A stretch of DNA of 33,579 bases from Bacillota bacterium. Lineage in GTDB: Bacteria > Bacillota > UBA994 > UBA5500. Under the pieces are notes generated by a model, which was not told where the DNA came from, did no database searches, and saw only the letters and a program-made list of their open reading frames with translations. Below, one piece after another: positions 6,876 through 13,735 of the stretch. Numbering within the stretch: the first letter of the stretch is position 1; each line of letters begins with the position of its first letter. The position numbers and the translations under genes were made by a program. The DNA is taken from NCBI GenBank assembly GCA_023436245.1, contig JAEZJZ010000107.1:1-33579 (forward strand). Direction: 5' to 3'.

Positions 6876-8126
6876 CTATTTGATTTGGGCAACCAGGTCG
6901 CCAAGCGCGACTTCGCGCTGTTCGCCGCTCTGCATGTCGCGCAAAGCAGCCACGCCACGCGCCAGTTCATCCTCGCCCAGCACCACCACAAAGCGGGCGC
7001 CGGTCCGTCCGGCTTGTTTCATCTGCGCCTTCAAGCTGCGACCGAGCAGATCCTTCTCCGCGGCCAGACCGGCTGCGCGCAGGGCCGCCAGCAGCTTGAT
7101 GGCGGCCAGATCGGCCACTCCGCCGAGGGATGCAATGTAGACATCCAGCTTCGCTGCCACCGGCGGCGTGACGCCTTCCGCCTCCTGCGCCAGGATGATC
7201 CGCTCGGTGCCGATGCCGAAGCCGACACCCGGGGTGGCCGGCCCGCCCACCGATTCGACCAGCCCGTCATAACGACCGCCGCCGCCGATAGCGCTCTGGG
7301 CGCCAATCAGGTCACTGCGGAACTCAAAGACGGTGTTGGTGTAGTAGTCCAGCCCCCGCACCAGGCGCGCGTCTTCCTTGAAATCGATGCCCAAAGCCGC
7401 CAATCCGGCCTTCACTGTCTGATAGTGCGAGGCGCAATCTGGGCAGAGCGCATCGGCTGGAGCCGGAGCGCCAACCAGTTCCGCCTGACAAGACTCGTTC
7501 TTACAGTCGAGCACACGCAAAGGATTGCGTTCGTAGCGGCTGCGGCAATCGGGACAGAGTTTGTCCAATCGCTCGCCCAAGAAAGCCGTCAGGTTGGCAC
7601 GGTAAGTTGGTCGGCAGGCAGGGCAACCGATGGAGTTGAGGTGCAGTGTGAAGTTCCGAAGCCCCAGTTCACGATAGAAGTTGTCAGCGATGCTGATCAC
7701 TTCCACATCGGCCAAGGGGTCATGAGTGCCAAATAGCTCGACACCGCATTGCTGATGCTGGCGCAGACGACCAGCCTGCGGCTTTTCATAGCGGAAGATT
7801 TGACCGATGTAATAGTATTTCGTCGGCTGAGCCTGTGCGTAGATGCCGTGCTCAATGAACGCACGCACCACCGGCGCCGTACCTTCTGCGCGCAAGGTGA
7901 GGCTGCGCTCGCTGCGATCGAGAAAGGTATACGTCTCTTTCTGCACGATATCGGTTTGGTCTCCCACCGCGCGGTTGAACAACTCGCTATGTTCGAACAT
8001 GGGGGTGCGAATCTCGTGGAAATTGTACAAATAGCAGAGGCGCCGGAAGGTCTCCTCAATGTATTGAAACTTCTCCACCAAGCCAGGCAGCACATCCTGC
8101 GTGCCCCGGGGGACGGTAGTCAGCAT
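6876..8126 (-). CDS. hisS: Histidine--tRNA ligase
   Basis: A class II aminoacyl-tRNA synthetase that charges tRNA-His. Visible marks are the N-terminal PRGTQDVLP, the motif 2 region (YIGQIFRYEKPQAGR), a Cys-rich insertion with CPAC and CPDC pairs, the histidine A motif LVRGLDYYTNTVFEF, and GGGGRYDGL; an anticodon-binding domain fills the last 100 residues. The length is 416 aa. ATG 8126 is chosen because AAGGAG lies 9 bases upstream; ATG 8135 directly abuts it and GTG 8129 is also possible. It has its own near-consensus promoter and too short a leader for a T-box. Confidence 0.96.
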   Translation of the reverse strand: MLTTVPRGTQDVLPGLVEKFQYIEETFRRLCYLYNFHEIRTPMFEHSELFNRAVGDQTDIVQKETYTFLDRSERSLTLRAEGTAPVVRAFIEHGIYAQAQPTKYYYIGQIFRYEKPQAGRLRQHQQCGVELFGTHDPLADVEVISIADNFYRELGLRNFTLHLNSIGCPACRPTYRANLTAFLGERLDKLCPDCRSRYERNPLRVLDCKNESCQAELVGAPAPADALCPDCASHYQTVKAGLAALGIDFKEDARLVRGLDYYTNTVFEFRSDLIGAQSAIGGGGRYDGLVESVGGPATPGVGFGIGTERIILAQEAEGVTPPVAAKLDVYIASLGGVADLAAIKLLAALRAAGLAAEKDLLGRSLKAQMKQAGRTGARFVVVLGEDELARGVAALRDMQSGEQREVALGDLVAQIK

Positions 8127-8173
8127 CACGTTCATCTCCTTATTAAGCGTTATTCGAGGTCGAAATTTCCCCT

Positions 8174-8201
8174 ATTATACCATAGGAAGACGGCGGGACA
8201 A
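8174..8201 (-). promoter_or_regulatory. Promoter of hisS
   Basis: On the minus strand, a perfect TATAAT (8174-8179) preceded by TGG lies 16 bases from TTGTCC (8196-8201, 4 of 6). It is about 45 bases upstream of the hisS start and directly downstream of the terminator of the preceding gene. Confidence 0.75.
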
Positions 8202-8208
8202 GGCGAAA

Positions 8209-8230
8209 GGCGGCCCAAGCGAAGGCCGCC
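8209..8230 (-). terminator. Hairpin after the YibE/F gene
   Basis: GGCGGCC (8209-8215) and GGCCGCC (8224-8230) form a 7-bp GC stem 9 bases after the stop codon of the upstream gene, followed on the minus strand by TTTCG. It probably separates that gene from the hisS promoter. Confidence 0.6.
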
Positions 8231-8238
8231 CGTGAGGG

Positions 8239-9408
8239 TCAGGATAGCGGTGGAGTGTCTTCTGGCAACGGTTCTGCTGGCCTTACCTGTGCTGCTGGCA
8301 AGCGGCAGAGCCAGGCGGCAGCTGCTGCCGTCAGTGGAATGGCCGAAACCAGGCCAATGCTGCCGGTGAGCGCCCTGATCATCTCCGTTGCGATCAAGTC
8401 AAGGTTCATGATCTGCTCGAGCGGCATGTCGTAGGCCAGAAAGAGCAGCAACATCGAGGTGCTGCTACCGGTGTAAGCGAGAATTAGTGTGTTGGTCATC
8501 GTGCCCATGATGTCCCGGCCGATGTTCATGCCAGAGCGAAACAATTGCCAGGGACTGAGATCCGGGCGTAGCTGACGCATTTCGAACAATGTGGAGGCAA
8601 TGGACATGCCCACATCCATGACGGCGCCCAAAGCGCCAATCACCATGCCGCCAAACAGCAACCCCTGGTAATCGAAGTTGATGCCCTGCGGGATGTAGAG
8701 CAGCATTTGGGCTTCATGGTCTGCGAATCCGGTGAGATGGCTGAATCGGCCAAACAGCACTGCCAAGACGCCGGCAACCACCACGCCGCCAACGGTGCCC
8801 AAAATTCCGGCCAGCGTCTTCTTGCTGACGCCGGCAACGATGAGCATGGTCACCACAACGGCAATGGCTGAGACGGCGACAGCCAACTGCACCGGCGGCT
8901 TGCCTTGCAAGAGCAGCGGCAGATAGACGAAGACGATCAGCCCGGCAGTGAACGCCAGCCCTAGAAGTGATTTCAGTCCGGACTTCCCGCCGAGCAGCAG
9001 CACCAGCAGGACAAACAGGCCAACTGCAAAGTAGAGGCCGGTATCCCGTACATGACTGGTGATGTAGATGTCAACCAGCTCACCGTTCTCATCCGCAGTG
9101 GCCTGCAGCAACACCTTGTCGCCCGGCTCAACGAAAATATCGTATGCCTCCGTACCGGATGTGAGGTGATAGACATTCATGGTCTGACCTTTGTGAGGTC
9201 CGCTGGTCACGCGCACGTCCACGAAATAGGCCTGCGATTCGTAACCGGCCTCCTCCAGAGGACTGCCTGACTCATCCTGATCCACGCGCATGACTACCCC
9301 ACGAAAGTAGATGAACTCGGGATCCTCCGTGTCTGCCTGGCCGTGCCCCACAGGGAGCAGAACGACGAGCAACAGTGCCAACAGGCTGATGATCAAATTC
9401 CGTTTCAT
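8239..9408 (-). CDS. YibE/F family multi-pass membrane protein
   Basis: A 389-aa protein with a signal-like N-terminus (MKRNLIISLLALLLVVLLP), an extracytoplasmic beta-rich region to about residue 120 (GPHKGQTMNVYHL, GDKVLLQ), then about seven membrane segments. The family-typical stretches GAVMDVGMSIAS and MGTMTNTLILAYTGSS are present. YibE/F proteins have no agreed function; transport has been suggested. ATG 9408 is preferred over an upstream in-frame ATG because a G-rich ribosome site (GAGGGGGG) lies just before it. It stands alone between gerW and hisS, ended by its own hairpin. Confidence 0.85.
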   Translation of the reverse strand: MKRNLIISLLALLLVVLLPVGHGQADTEDPEFIYFRGVVMRVDQDESGSPLEEAGYESQAYFVDVRVTSGPHKGQTMNVYHLTSGTEAYDIFVEPGDKVLLQATADENGELVDIYITSHVRDTGLYFAVGLFVLLVLLLGGKSGLKSLLGLAFTAGLIVFVYLPLLLQGKPPVQLAVAVSAIAVVVTMLIVAGVSKKTLAGILGTVGGVVVAGVLAVLFGRFSHLTGFADHEAQMLLYIPQGINFDYQGLLFGGMVIGALGAVMDVGMSIASTLFEMRQLRPDLSPWQLFRSGMNIGRDIMGTMTNTLILAYTGSSTSMLLLFLAYDMPLEQIMNLDLIATEMIRALTGSIGLVSAIPLTAAAAAWLCRLPAAQVRPAEPLPEDTPPLS

Positions 9409-9534
9409 TCTCTCCCCCCTCTCTGGCATGATACCACACAGCGCGGCACCTGTCCTGAGACCTGCGGGCGCTAGAGTGGGCTGGTTCGTTCAAAACGGGG
9501 TAAGATCACAACTCTGCTAACAGTTCCACAAACC

Positions 9535-9602
9535 GCTAAGGTACAAACCGATTCTTGACAAGCAAGAATCACTTTATTGAGATCGCAACTCTACGAGTTG
9601 CT
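9535..9602 (-). repeat. Two-hairpin repeat family, full-length solitary copy
   Basis: Read on the minus strand, this copy matches the 67-bp tandem unit at 10027-10228 along its whole length. It has a first hairpin (GCAACTC/GAGTTGC), a CAATAAA core, a second hairpin (GATTCTTG/CAAGAATC, 9550-9570) and an ATCGG-TTTGTACC tail. Both stems differ from the tandem copies at paired positions, with pairing kept. It lies between the gerW terminator and the YibE/F gene. Confidence 0.75.
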
Positions 9603-9607
9603 AAAAA

Positions 9608-9635
9608 AAACGACTCCGCCACCGCGGAGTCGTTT
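9608..9635 (-). terminator. Strong intrinsic terminator of gerW
   Basis: AAACGACTCCGC (9608-9619) and GCGGAGTCGTTT (9624-9635) form a perfect 12-bp stem around CACC. On the minus strand it is followed by more U, a run of eight counting the stem end (9603-9610). It starts three bases after the gerW stop codon. Confidence 0.92.
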
Positions 9636-9638
9636 CAG

Positions 9639-10010
9639 CTATTCTGTTTCAGATTCGGCCTGGCCCTCTGACTTACCCTTTCTCATGGACACTACCTTTT
9701 CATACAACTGCGGCAGCTTTTCCAGCAGCGGCCCCAGCGTACCGGTCTCTTGCTTATCCAGTGGCAGCAGAGAGACTTCACTGCCCTTGACCACAATCAT
9801 GGCGATGGGCAGGATATTGGCTCCGCCGCCGCCGCCGGAGACGCCACCGCGCTTGACGCCATCGCTGTTGCCTCCGCCCATGCCAAAGCCGAAGTTGGCC
9901 TTGATCACCGGGACAAGAGTTACCTCACCGACGGCGATGGGCTCACCGATCACCGTCCTGCTGGAAATGAGATTCTCCAACTGTTCTCCGAGATGTTTCA
10001 GATCCTCCAC
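9639..10010 (-). CDS. gerW: GerW family sporulation protein (YtfJ-like)
   Basis: A 123-aa protein of the GerW/YtfJ family, produced in the forespore of spore formers and linked to germination. The family core is clear: SSRTVIGEPIAVGEVTLVPV (residues about 17-36), then KANFGFGMGGG and a glycine-rich stretch (GGVSGGGGGAN) followed by the PIAMIVV strand. The true start is probably GTG 10010, with AAAGGGG 9 bases upstream; a longer in-frame ORF to 10145 would translate two of the tandem repeats and is rejected. It lies downstream of the DUF2953 gene, the usual partner of gerW. Its ribosome site adjoins a three-unit repeat array. Confidence 0.88.
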   Translation of the reverse strand: MEDLKHLGEQLENLISSRTVIGEPIAVGEVTLVPVIKANFGFGMGGGNSDGVKRGGVSGGGGGANILPIAMIVVKGSEVSLLPLDKQETGTLGPLLEKLPQLYEKVVSMRKGKSEGQAESETE

Positions 10011-10026
10011 TTTGCTTATCCCCTTT

Positions 10027-10228
10027 CTTAGCAACACTTTGTGTTGCGAGCGCAATAAAAGCGATTGTTGCGTAGCGGCTATCGGCTTGTACCTCTTAGC
10101 AACACTCCGTGTTGCGAGCGCAATAAAGCGATGGTTGCGTAGCAACTATCGGCTTGTACCTCTTAGCAACACTGTGTGTTGCGAGCGCAATAAAGCGATT
10201 GTTGCGGAGCAACTATCGGCTTGTTCCT
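10027..10228 (+). repeat. Three tandem 67-68 bp units with two hairpins each
   Basis: Units begin at 10027, 10095 and 10162, each with CTTAGCAACAC. Each unit has hairpin 1 (GCAACAC/GTGTTGC), a GCGCAATAAA core, hairpin 2 (about GTTGC/GCAAC around GTA) and the tail ATCGGCTTGT-CCTC. The units differ mainly in hairpin loops and at a few stem positions. Unit 3 supplies the last six codons of the DUF2953 gene. Unit 1 reaches the gerW ribosome site, so the whole array lies in the gerW mRNA leader (antisense to the listed strand). Confidence 0.9.
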
Positions 10229-10824
10229 CTGATCCGCTGCAGAATACGACGCCTGATTGGCGGTTCGCATGCCAGGCGCAGCATGAGGCCGATCACTTCG
10301 GCTGGATAGATGCGCACCAGCATGCGCAGTTCACCGACCAAACGATTTGTCTGACCAAAACTGAGCTGTAACCGCAATGATGTTGGTGGCCAACCGGTTG
10401 CCCCGGCAGCCGCAAACAGCCAGCCAGTAAGGGCAGCATCAGCCAACTCCAACCGAAGATCGCCGACAACACTATGAAGCAACAATCCCAGTGTCTGTCT
10501 CCAATACTTCTTGAGCAATGGCCATAGTTCGGTGAAGTCAAGCGATGGCAGGTGACGACCAGAGCGTTTAGCACGTCCGGCCCGCGTTGCTGCGGGTGTC
10601 TGCTTCGTCCTTACCGCCGGCTGCGGTTCGAGCGTCGCCTCTTGGCTGCCCCCATCGGCGGCCAGAGCTACGGGCCACCGCCAAAGCTGCCAGAACGCCC
10701 AGCGCACCCCCGCCTGCAGAACTATCTTGGTGTCATCAACTGAGGCGGATGCAGAGAGCTGCACCGGAATCCAGACGACGATCAGGATGAGCAGCAACGG
10801 GGCGAGAGCAACCATCCACCACAT
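10213..10824 (-). CDS. DUF2953 membrane-anchored protein
   Basis: A 203-aa protein with an N-terminal membrane segment (MWWMVALAPLLLILIVVWIPV) and a mostly soluble remainder. The C-terminal half matches the DUF2953 pattern: GDLRLELADAALTGWLFAAAG and a basic C-terminus. In Bacillus the homologue YtfI precedes ytfJ (gerW), and the same order is seen here, supporting both calls. The start ATG has GGGAGG 9 bases upstream. The final residues (GTSR) come from tandem repeat unit 3, so the native C-terminus was probably altered by repeat insertion. Function is unknown beyond the sporulation link. Confidence 0.8.
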   Translation of the reverse strand: MWWMVALAPLLLILIVVWIPVQLSASASVDDTKIVLQAGVRWAFWQLWRWPVALAADGGSQEATLEPQPAVRTKQTPAATRAGRAKRSGRHLPSLDFTELWPLLKKYWRQTLGLLLHSVVGDLRLELADAALTGWLFAAAGATGWPPTSLRLQLSFGQTNRLVGELRMLVRIYPAEVIGLMLRLACEPPIRRRILQRIRGTSR

Positions 10825-10928
10825 ACCGCGCCGCCTCCCTTATCAGTATAGTCATCACCCTATTGCCATTAGTTTCATTCTCCATCCAACACTTGTCTTC
10901 CTCTTCCAGTGCCAGCAATCGGCATCAG

Positions 10929-11186
10929 TCACCGAAGGCTGAAAGCGATCAGTATGGCACACGCCGGCAACCACCAGTTGCCGGCGTGCATTATCTCTGC
11001 TGATCTACTATCTTCTTCATCTAGAACCCGCAAGAAAGCTTCCACTACCTGCGGGTCAAATTGCGCGCCAGACCCACGGCGAATCTCAGCCAGCGCTTCT
11101 GTCTGCGGCATGGCCCGGCGGTAGGGCCGATCTGATGTCATGGCGTCATAGGCATCAGCCACCAGCAGGATGCGATCTTCAAATGA
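10929..11186 (-). pseudogene. HD-GYP phosphodiesterase, C-terminal remnant
   Basis: The reading frame from 11186 encodes FEDRILLVADAYDAM, then TSDRPYRRAM and a GSGAQFDPQVVEAFL stretch. This is the end of an HD-GYP domain (cyclic di-GMP hydrolase family). The N-terminal part with the HD and GYP motifs is missing: an in-frame TGA at 11187-11189 precedes the fragment and no further match is seen upstream. After FLRVLDEE the tail (WWLPACAILIAFSLR) is unlike the family. I read it as a decayed remnant, not an active enzyme. Confidence 0.75.
10960..10988. terminator. Perfect 12-bp hairpin at the end of the HD-GYP remnant
   Basis: CACGCCGGCAAC (10960-10971) and GTTGCCGGCGTG (10977-10988) pair perfectly around CACCA. 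There is no U tract on either strand. It is probably the old terminator of the HD-GYP gene, now inside its open frame. Confidence 0.5.
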
Positions 11187-11268
11187 TCACCCCCTAAGCC
11201 GAGCCAGCACGCTTGGCCAGAATGCCTGGGTGGAAAAAATTCCAGATCAAGGCCCAAAATAAAAGGTG

Positions 11269-12138
11269 CTATCTTCCATCATGAGTGGTGTCACCCGTCT
11301 TCTCCACTCGGATGATTCGACCAATCAAGACCGGGATCTGGGCCTCGCCCGCAGCATGCTCAGCCCGCCCGTGTTTCTCGCGGACGGAGACCCGGCCATC
11401 TGCGTGCCACTCTCCGATTGTGGTCTCGTTACCCACTCGCAGCAGTGCCAGTTCCCCGGGTGCCGGCTGTTCGCGATAGCTCACCACCAGCAAATCCCCG
11501 GCTGCTATCCCAATAGACAGTAGATCGTCTGACTCCACCCGCAGGGCGAAGCACTGGTTGGTGGAATGAGCGATATCCAAGGGAACGAACCCTGCCCACA
11601 CCGCATCGGGCAACACGGGGGAAGCGTCCACCGCCCAGCTGAACACAGGCAGGTAGACACTGCCTGCCTCGCGGATTAGCTCGCTACACCCCTTTCGCCC
11701 CATCTTACTGCTGTCATTCTGTTCGGGAGAAGTATGCGCAGCGGTCTTCTGCTGACGATATCTCAGAAACTCTGAGAACAGTAGCAGTTCTGCCCGCTCG
11801 CTCTCCCCCAAATCCCCATCAAGCAGCGGGCCGGGTGCCGCCGTTGCGCCCAATGCATGCTCAGCCAAACCGAGCAACTGGCGCGGATCTGCCAGGCGGC
11901 CAGAACTGCCGGCATCACCGGCTTCGGCAGAAATCGCTTGCCGACCAGTCAGCAGCCAGTCGCTAGTTACTCCCAATACGGCAGCCAACTGCACAATGGC
12001 CTCGGCCGACGGCTTGACTTTACTTCGTTCATAGTGACTAATGTTGCCTCGCTGCAAGCTAGCCAGCACAGCCAGATCTTGCTGAGACAGCCCACGCGCT
12101 TCCCGCAGATATCTGATTCGTTCACCGATAGTCTGCAC
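11269..12138 (-). CDS. XRE-family regulator with degenerate S24 (LexA/CI-like) domain
   Basis: A 289-aa repressor-like protein. Residues about 4-66 are a helix-turn-helix (IGERIRYLREARGLSQQDLA, NISHYERSKVKPS). The last 130 residues have the S24 fold pattern of LexA and phage CI repressors. The catalytic serine position of the usual GDSM is SDDL here (Asp205), and the lysine position reads TIGEW (Gly242), so the Ser-Lys dyad is absent and self-cleavage is unlikely. The start is GTG 12138 with GGGGGG 6 bases upstream. It is divergent from a small HTH gene across an AT-rich, repeat-containing region, like a lysogeny switch, but no phage genes are present. Confidence 0.82.
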   Translation of the reverse strand: MQTIGERIRYLREARGLSQQDLAVLASLQRGNISHYERSKVKPSAEAIVQLAAVLGVTSDWLLTGRQAISAEAGDAGSSGRLADPRQLLGLAEHALGATAAPGPLLDGDLGESERAELLLFSEFLRYRQQKTAAHTSPEQNDSSKMGRKGCSELIREAGSVYLPVFSWAVDASPVLPDAVWAGFVPLDIAHSTNQCFALRVESDDLLSIGIAAGDLLVVSYREQPAPGELALLRVGNETTIGEWHADGRVSVREKHGRAEHAAGEAQIPVLIGRIIRVEKTGDTTHDGR

Positions 12139-12193
12139 ACGGATCCCCCCATTGCACAAAGATGCAACATTCCCAGGCTGGGTCGGGTTACTG

Positions 12194-12265
12194 GCGTAAT
12201 TTAGGTACATTCACTTGCTAACGCGTAATATTAAGGCGTATACTAGTATTTAGGAAGAATTTCCT
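12194..12265. promoter_or_regulatory. Divergent operator/promoter region with repeated GCGTA motifs
   Basis: Three direct repeats start with GCGTA: GCGTAATTTAGG (12194), GCGTAATATTAAGG (12223) and GCGTATAC (12236). A near-palindrome, TTAGGAA/TTCCTTAA, follows at about 12250-12268. A plus-strand promoter is plausible: TTGCTA (12215-12220), 18 bases, TATACT (12239-12244). The region is much richer in A/T than its surroundings, as expected for a control region shared by the two divergent HTH genes. Confidence 0.5.
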
Positions 12266-12333
12266 TAATCCATTGTATCACGAAAATCATCCGCTCTTCC
12301 ATGCAGTGAACCGAACCAGAGGGGGTAGTCGAA

Positions 12334-12537
12334 GTGATCCACAGGAGGTTGTCGCCATTTGGGGTGGCGGTGAAGAAACGGCTCTTGGATCTTGGGATTA
12401 CGCAGAGTGCCTTCTGCCGTCAGCATGGAATCCCCGAGAACCGGTTCTCAGAGAGCCTCTCCTCCACAAGCCCCATCAACAAGTATCGGGACAAGATTTC
12501 CAGAATCCTGGGAATTATGTTGCAAGGAACGAAATAA
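12334..12537 (+). CDS. Small HTH (Cro-like) protein
   Basis: A 67-aa protein with a likely helix-turn-helix: VAVKKRLLDLGITQSAFCRQ (two helices) then PENRFSESL (recognition-like helix) and KISRILGI. This resembles small phage or XRE-type DNA-binding proteins. The start is taken at GTG 12334, with GAGGGGG 8 bases upstream; an AGGAGG at 12343-12348 inside the frame could instead serve a later start. It is divergent from the S24-like repressor, a layout typical of a repressor/Cro pair. The fold is inferred from helix pattern only. Confidence 0.6.
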   Translation: MIHRRLSPFGVAVKKRLLDLGITQSAFCRQHGIPENRFSESLSSTSPINKYRDKISRILGIMLQGTK

Positions 12538-12628
12538 GATTTCCCAAGGGGAATGGGTTGCTTCTGGCCCGGAACGCGCATCGGAGAGTGAACAATCCAC
12601 CCGTGAACATGCAGATGGAGTGTGATCA

Positions 12629-13603
12629 ATGACTGTGGAGTTTTGCCTGGATGGCTGCAGAATTCAGTTTGAACAGGGAAGAGTCAACTACAACCGGATG
12701 CGGCTGAGCTGGCAAGCCGTGGCCCAGGCAACTACTGAGGCTTTCATGCGAGACTATACGGCAATGGATAAGCGTCGCTCGGACCTGTTGCTGGGCGTTT
12801 ACCAACTGGGCTGGCAACGGCTACAGGAGGCTCTGCAGAAGTTGGAGCGGGTCGCCCGCGAAGCTGCCTGGGAGGCGTCGCCATCACGGGTGGCCCCCTG
12901 CTGGCTTGATAGCTATTTCAATTGGGATGATTGCGTGCTGGAAATCGGGCAGGCAGCCGGAGTCCCTCACCTGAGTCAGGCATCCTGCCTACGGCCCGAG
13001 GCCATGGCCGCCAACTGCCAATCCGCCAATCTGTTGGCTGCGGAAGATAGTCAGGAACAGTTCACGCCCGCTGGCTTGGCGCAGAGGGTACGTCTATTCA
13101 CCAGCATGCCGGTGGTAGCGCGCCTCAAGCAGGCCTTCTTCAGCAATGTCTTCAGCATGCATCAGGCTCTGCTGGACCTGCTACAGCGGTGCGGTCGAGC
13201 TGATTTAAGGGCGTCCGACGCCCAGGAAATTGCGGAAGCACAGGCCTTGCACGCGTCCATTCAGGCTGGCCAGGTCAGCAAGTATCGGTTGGCGGCTGCC
13301 TGCTGCGAGATGTTGACACTGAACCCATACAACCGGGATTACTATCTAGACTACCTGACGCTGGTGGGCGATCAGCGCAACGAACTGGAACGAATGGCGG
13401 AGTTTTGCGGAGTGTCCGGCATTCACGCTGAGAAACAGGCTCTGATCAGGCGCCGTGCAGTCGCCGCGCTCCAGTCTGCCGATGGAACGAGCCTGACCGG
13501 AGAACTGAAAGGGCTGGTCGCCGCGTGTGCTCTGATTGGCGTCAACCCGAACAATCAGTGGGTGACGATGTTGGAGGACAGAATAGCGGAGTTGGTTGGT
13601 TAG
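12629..13603 (+). CDS. Uncharacterised 324-aa protein downstream of the HTH gene
   Basis: I do not recognise this protein. It begins MTVEFCLDGCRIQFEQG, has no signal peptide or membrane segment, is helix-rich, and contains nine cysteines without a clear metal motif. Residues about 230-265 read NPYNRDYYLDYLTLVGDQRN, a repeat-like helical pattern seen in some uncharacterised Clostridia proteins. A GGAG lies 8 bases before the ATG. It is 91 bases downstream of the small HTH gene in the same direction and ends before a convergent terminator, so it is probably the effector gene of that unit. Coding-like codon use and length support a real gene. Confidence 0.7.
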   Translation: MTVEFCLDGCRIQFEQGRVNYNRMRLSWQAVAQATTEAFMRDYTAMDKRRSDLLLGVYQLGWQRLQEALQKLERVAREAAWEASPSRVAPCWLDSYFNWDDCVLEIGQAAGVPHLSQASCLRPEAMAANCQSANLLAAEDSQEQFTPAGLAQRVRLFTSMPVVARLKQAFFSNVFSMHQALLDLLQRCGRADLRASDAQEIAEAQALHASIQAGQVSKYRLAAACCEMLTLNPYNRDYYLDYLTLVGDQRNELERMAEFCGVSGIHAEKQALIRRRAVAALQSADGTSLTGELKGLVAACALIGVNPNNQWVTMLEDRIAELVG

Positions 13604-13694
13604 GGATTGGCCTCGAGGAGCAACCAGCCCCACGATCTATAGTCTGAGAATGCCCGGAGGTGGCGGAAGCAGGAACAGCGACTACAGATTAGCA

Positions 13695-13731
13695 TCAGGG
13701 ACGGCCCCGACGATGTGGGGGCCGCCCCTGA
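13695..13731. terminator. Bidirectional hairpin between convergent genes
   Basis: TCAGGG-A-CGGCCCC and GGGGCCG-C-CCCTGA form a stem with one mismatch between the 324-aa protein gene and the convergent gene ending at 13736. There is little U tract. Confidence 0.6.
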
Positions 13732-13735
13732 ATCA

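Noticed and set aside
7749..8369. Plus-strand ORFs opposite hisS and other long antisense frames (e.g. 6885-7736, 2902-3642, 17317-18096 minus, 19897-20865 minus)
   Set aside because: They are mirror frames of clear genes, with no ribosome sites or family features.
9550..9583. Plus-strand promoter with TTGACA at 9555
   Set aside because: The -10 at the correct distance (TGAGAT) is poor and it would fire antisense into the gerW terminator; the hexamer is part of a repeat hairpin.
9639..10145. Longer N-terminus for gerW starting at 10145
   Set aside because: The extra residues are translated from tandem repeats 1 and 2 and do not resemble GerW; a GTG with a good ribosome site at 10010 fits the family start.
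6099..10230. tRNA genes among the GTTGC-rich hairpins
   Set aside because: No cloverleaf, no GTTCGA T-loop and no CCA-side pairing; the hairpins belong to the repeat family.
10960..10988. CRISPR repeat or terminal inverted repeat
   Set aside because: The perfect hairpin occurs once and has no spacer array or partner copy; it is most simply an old terminator.
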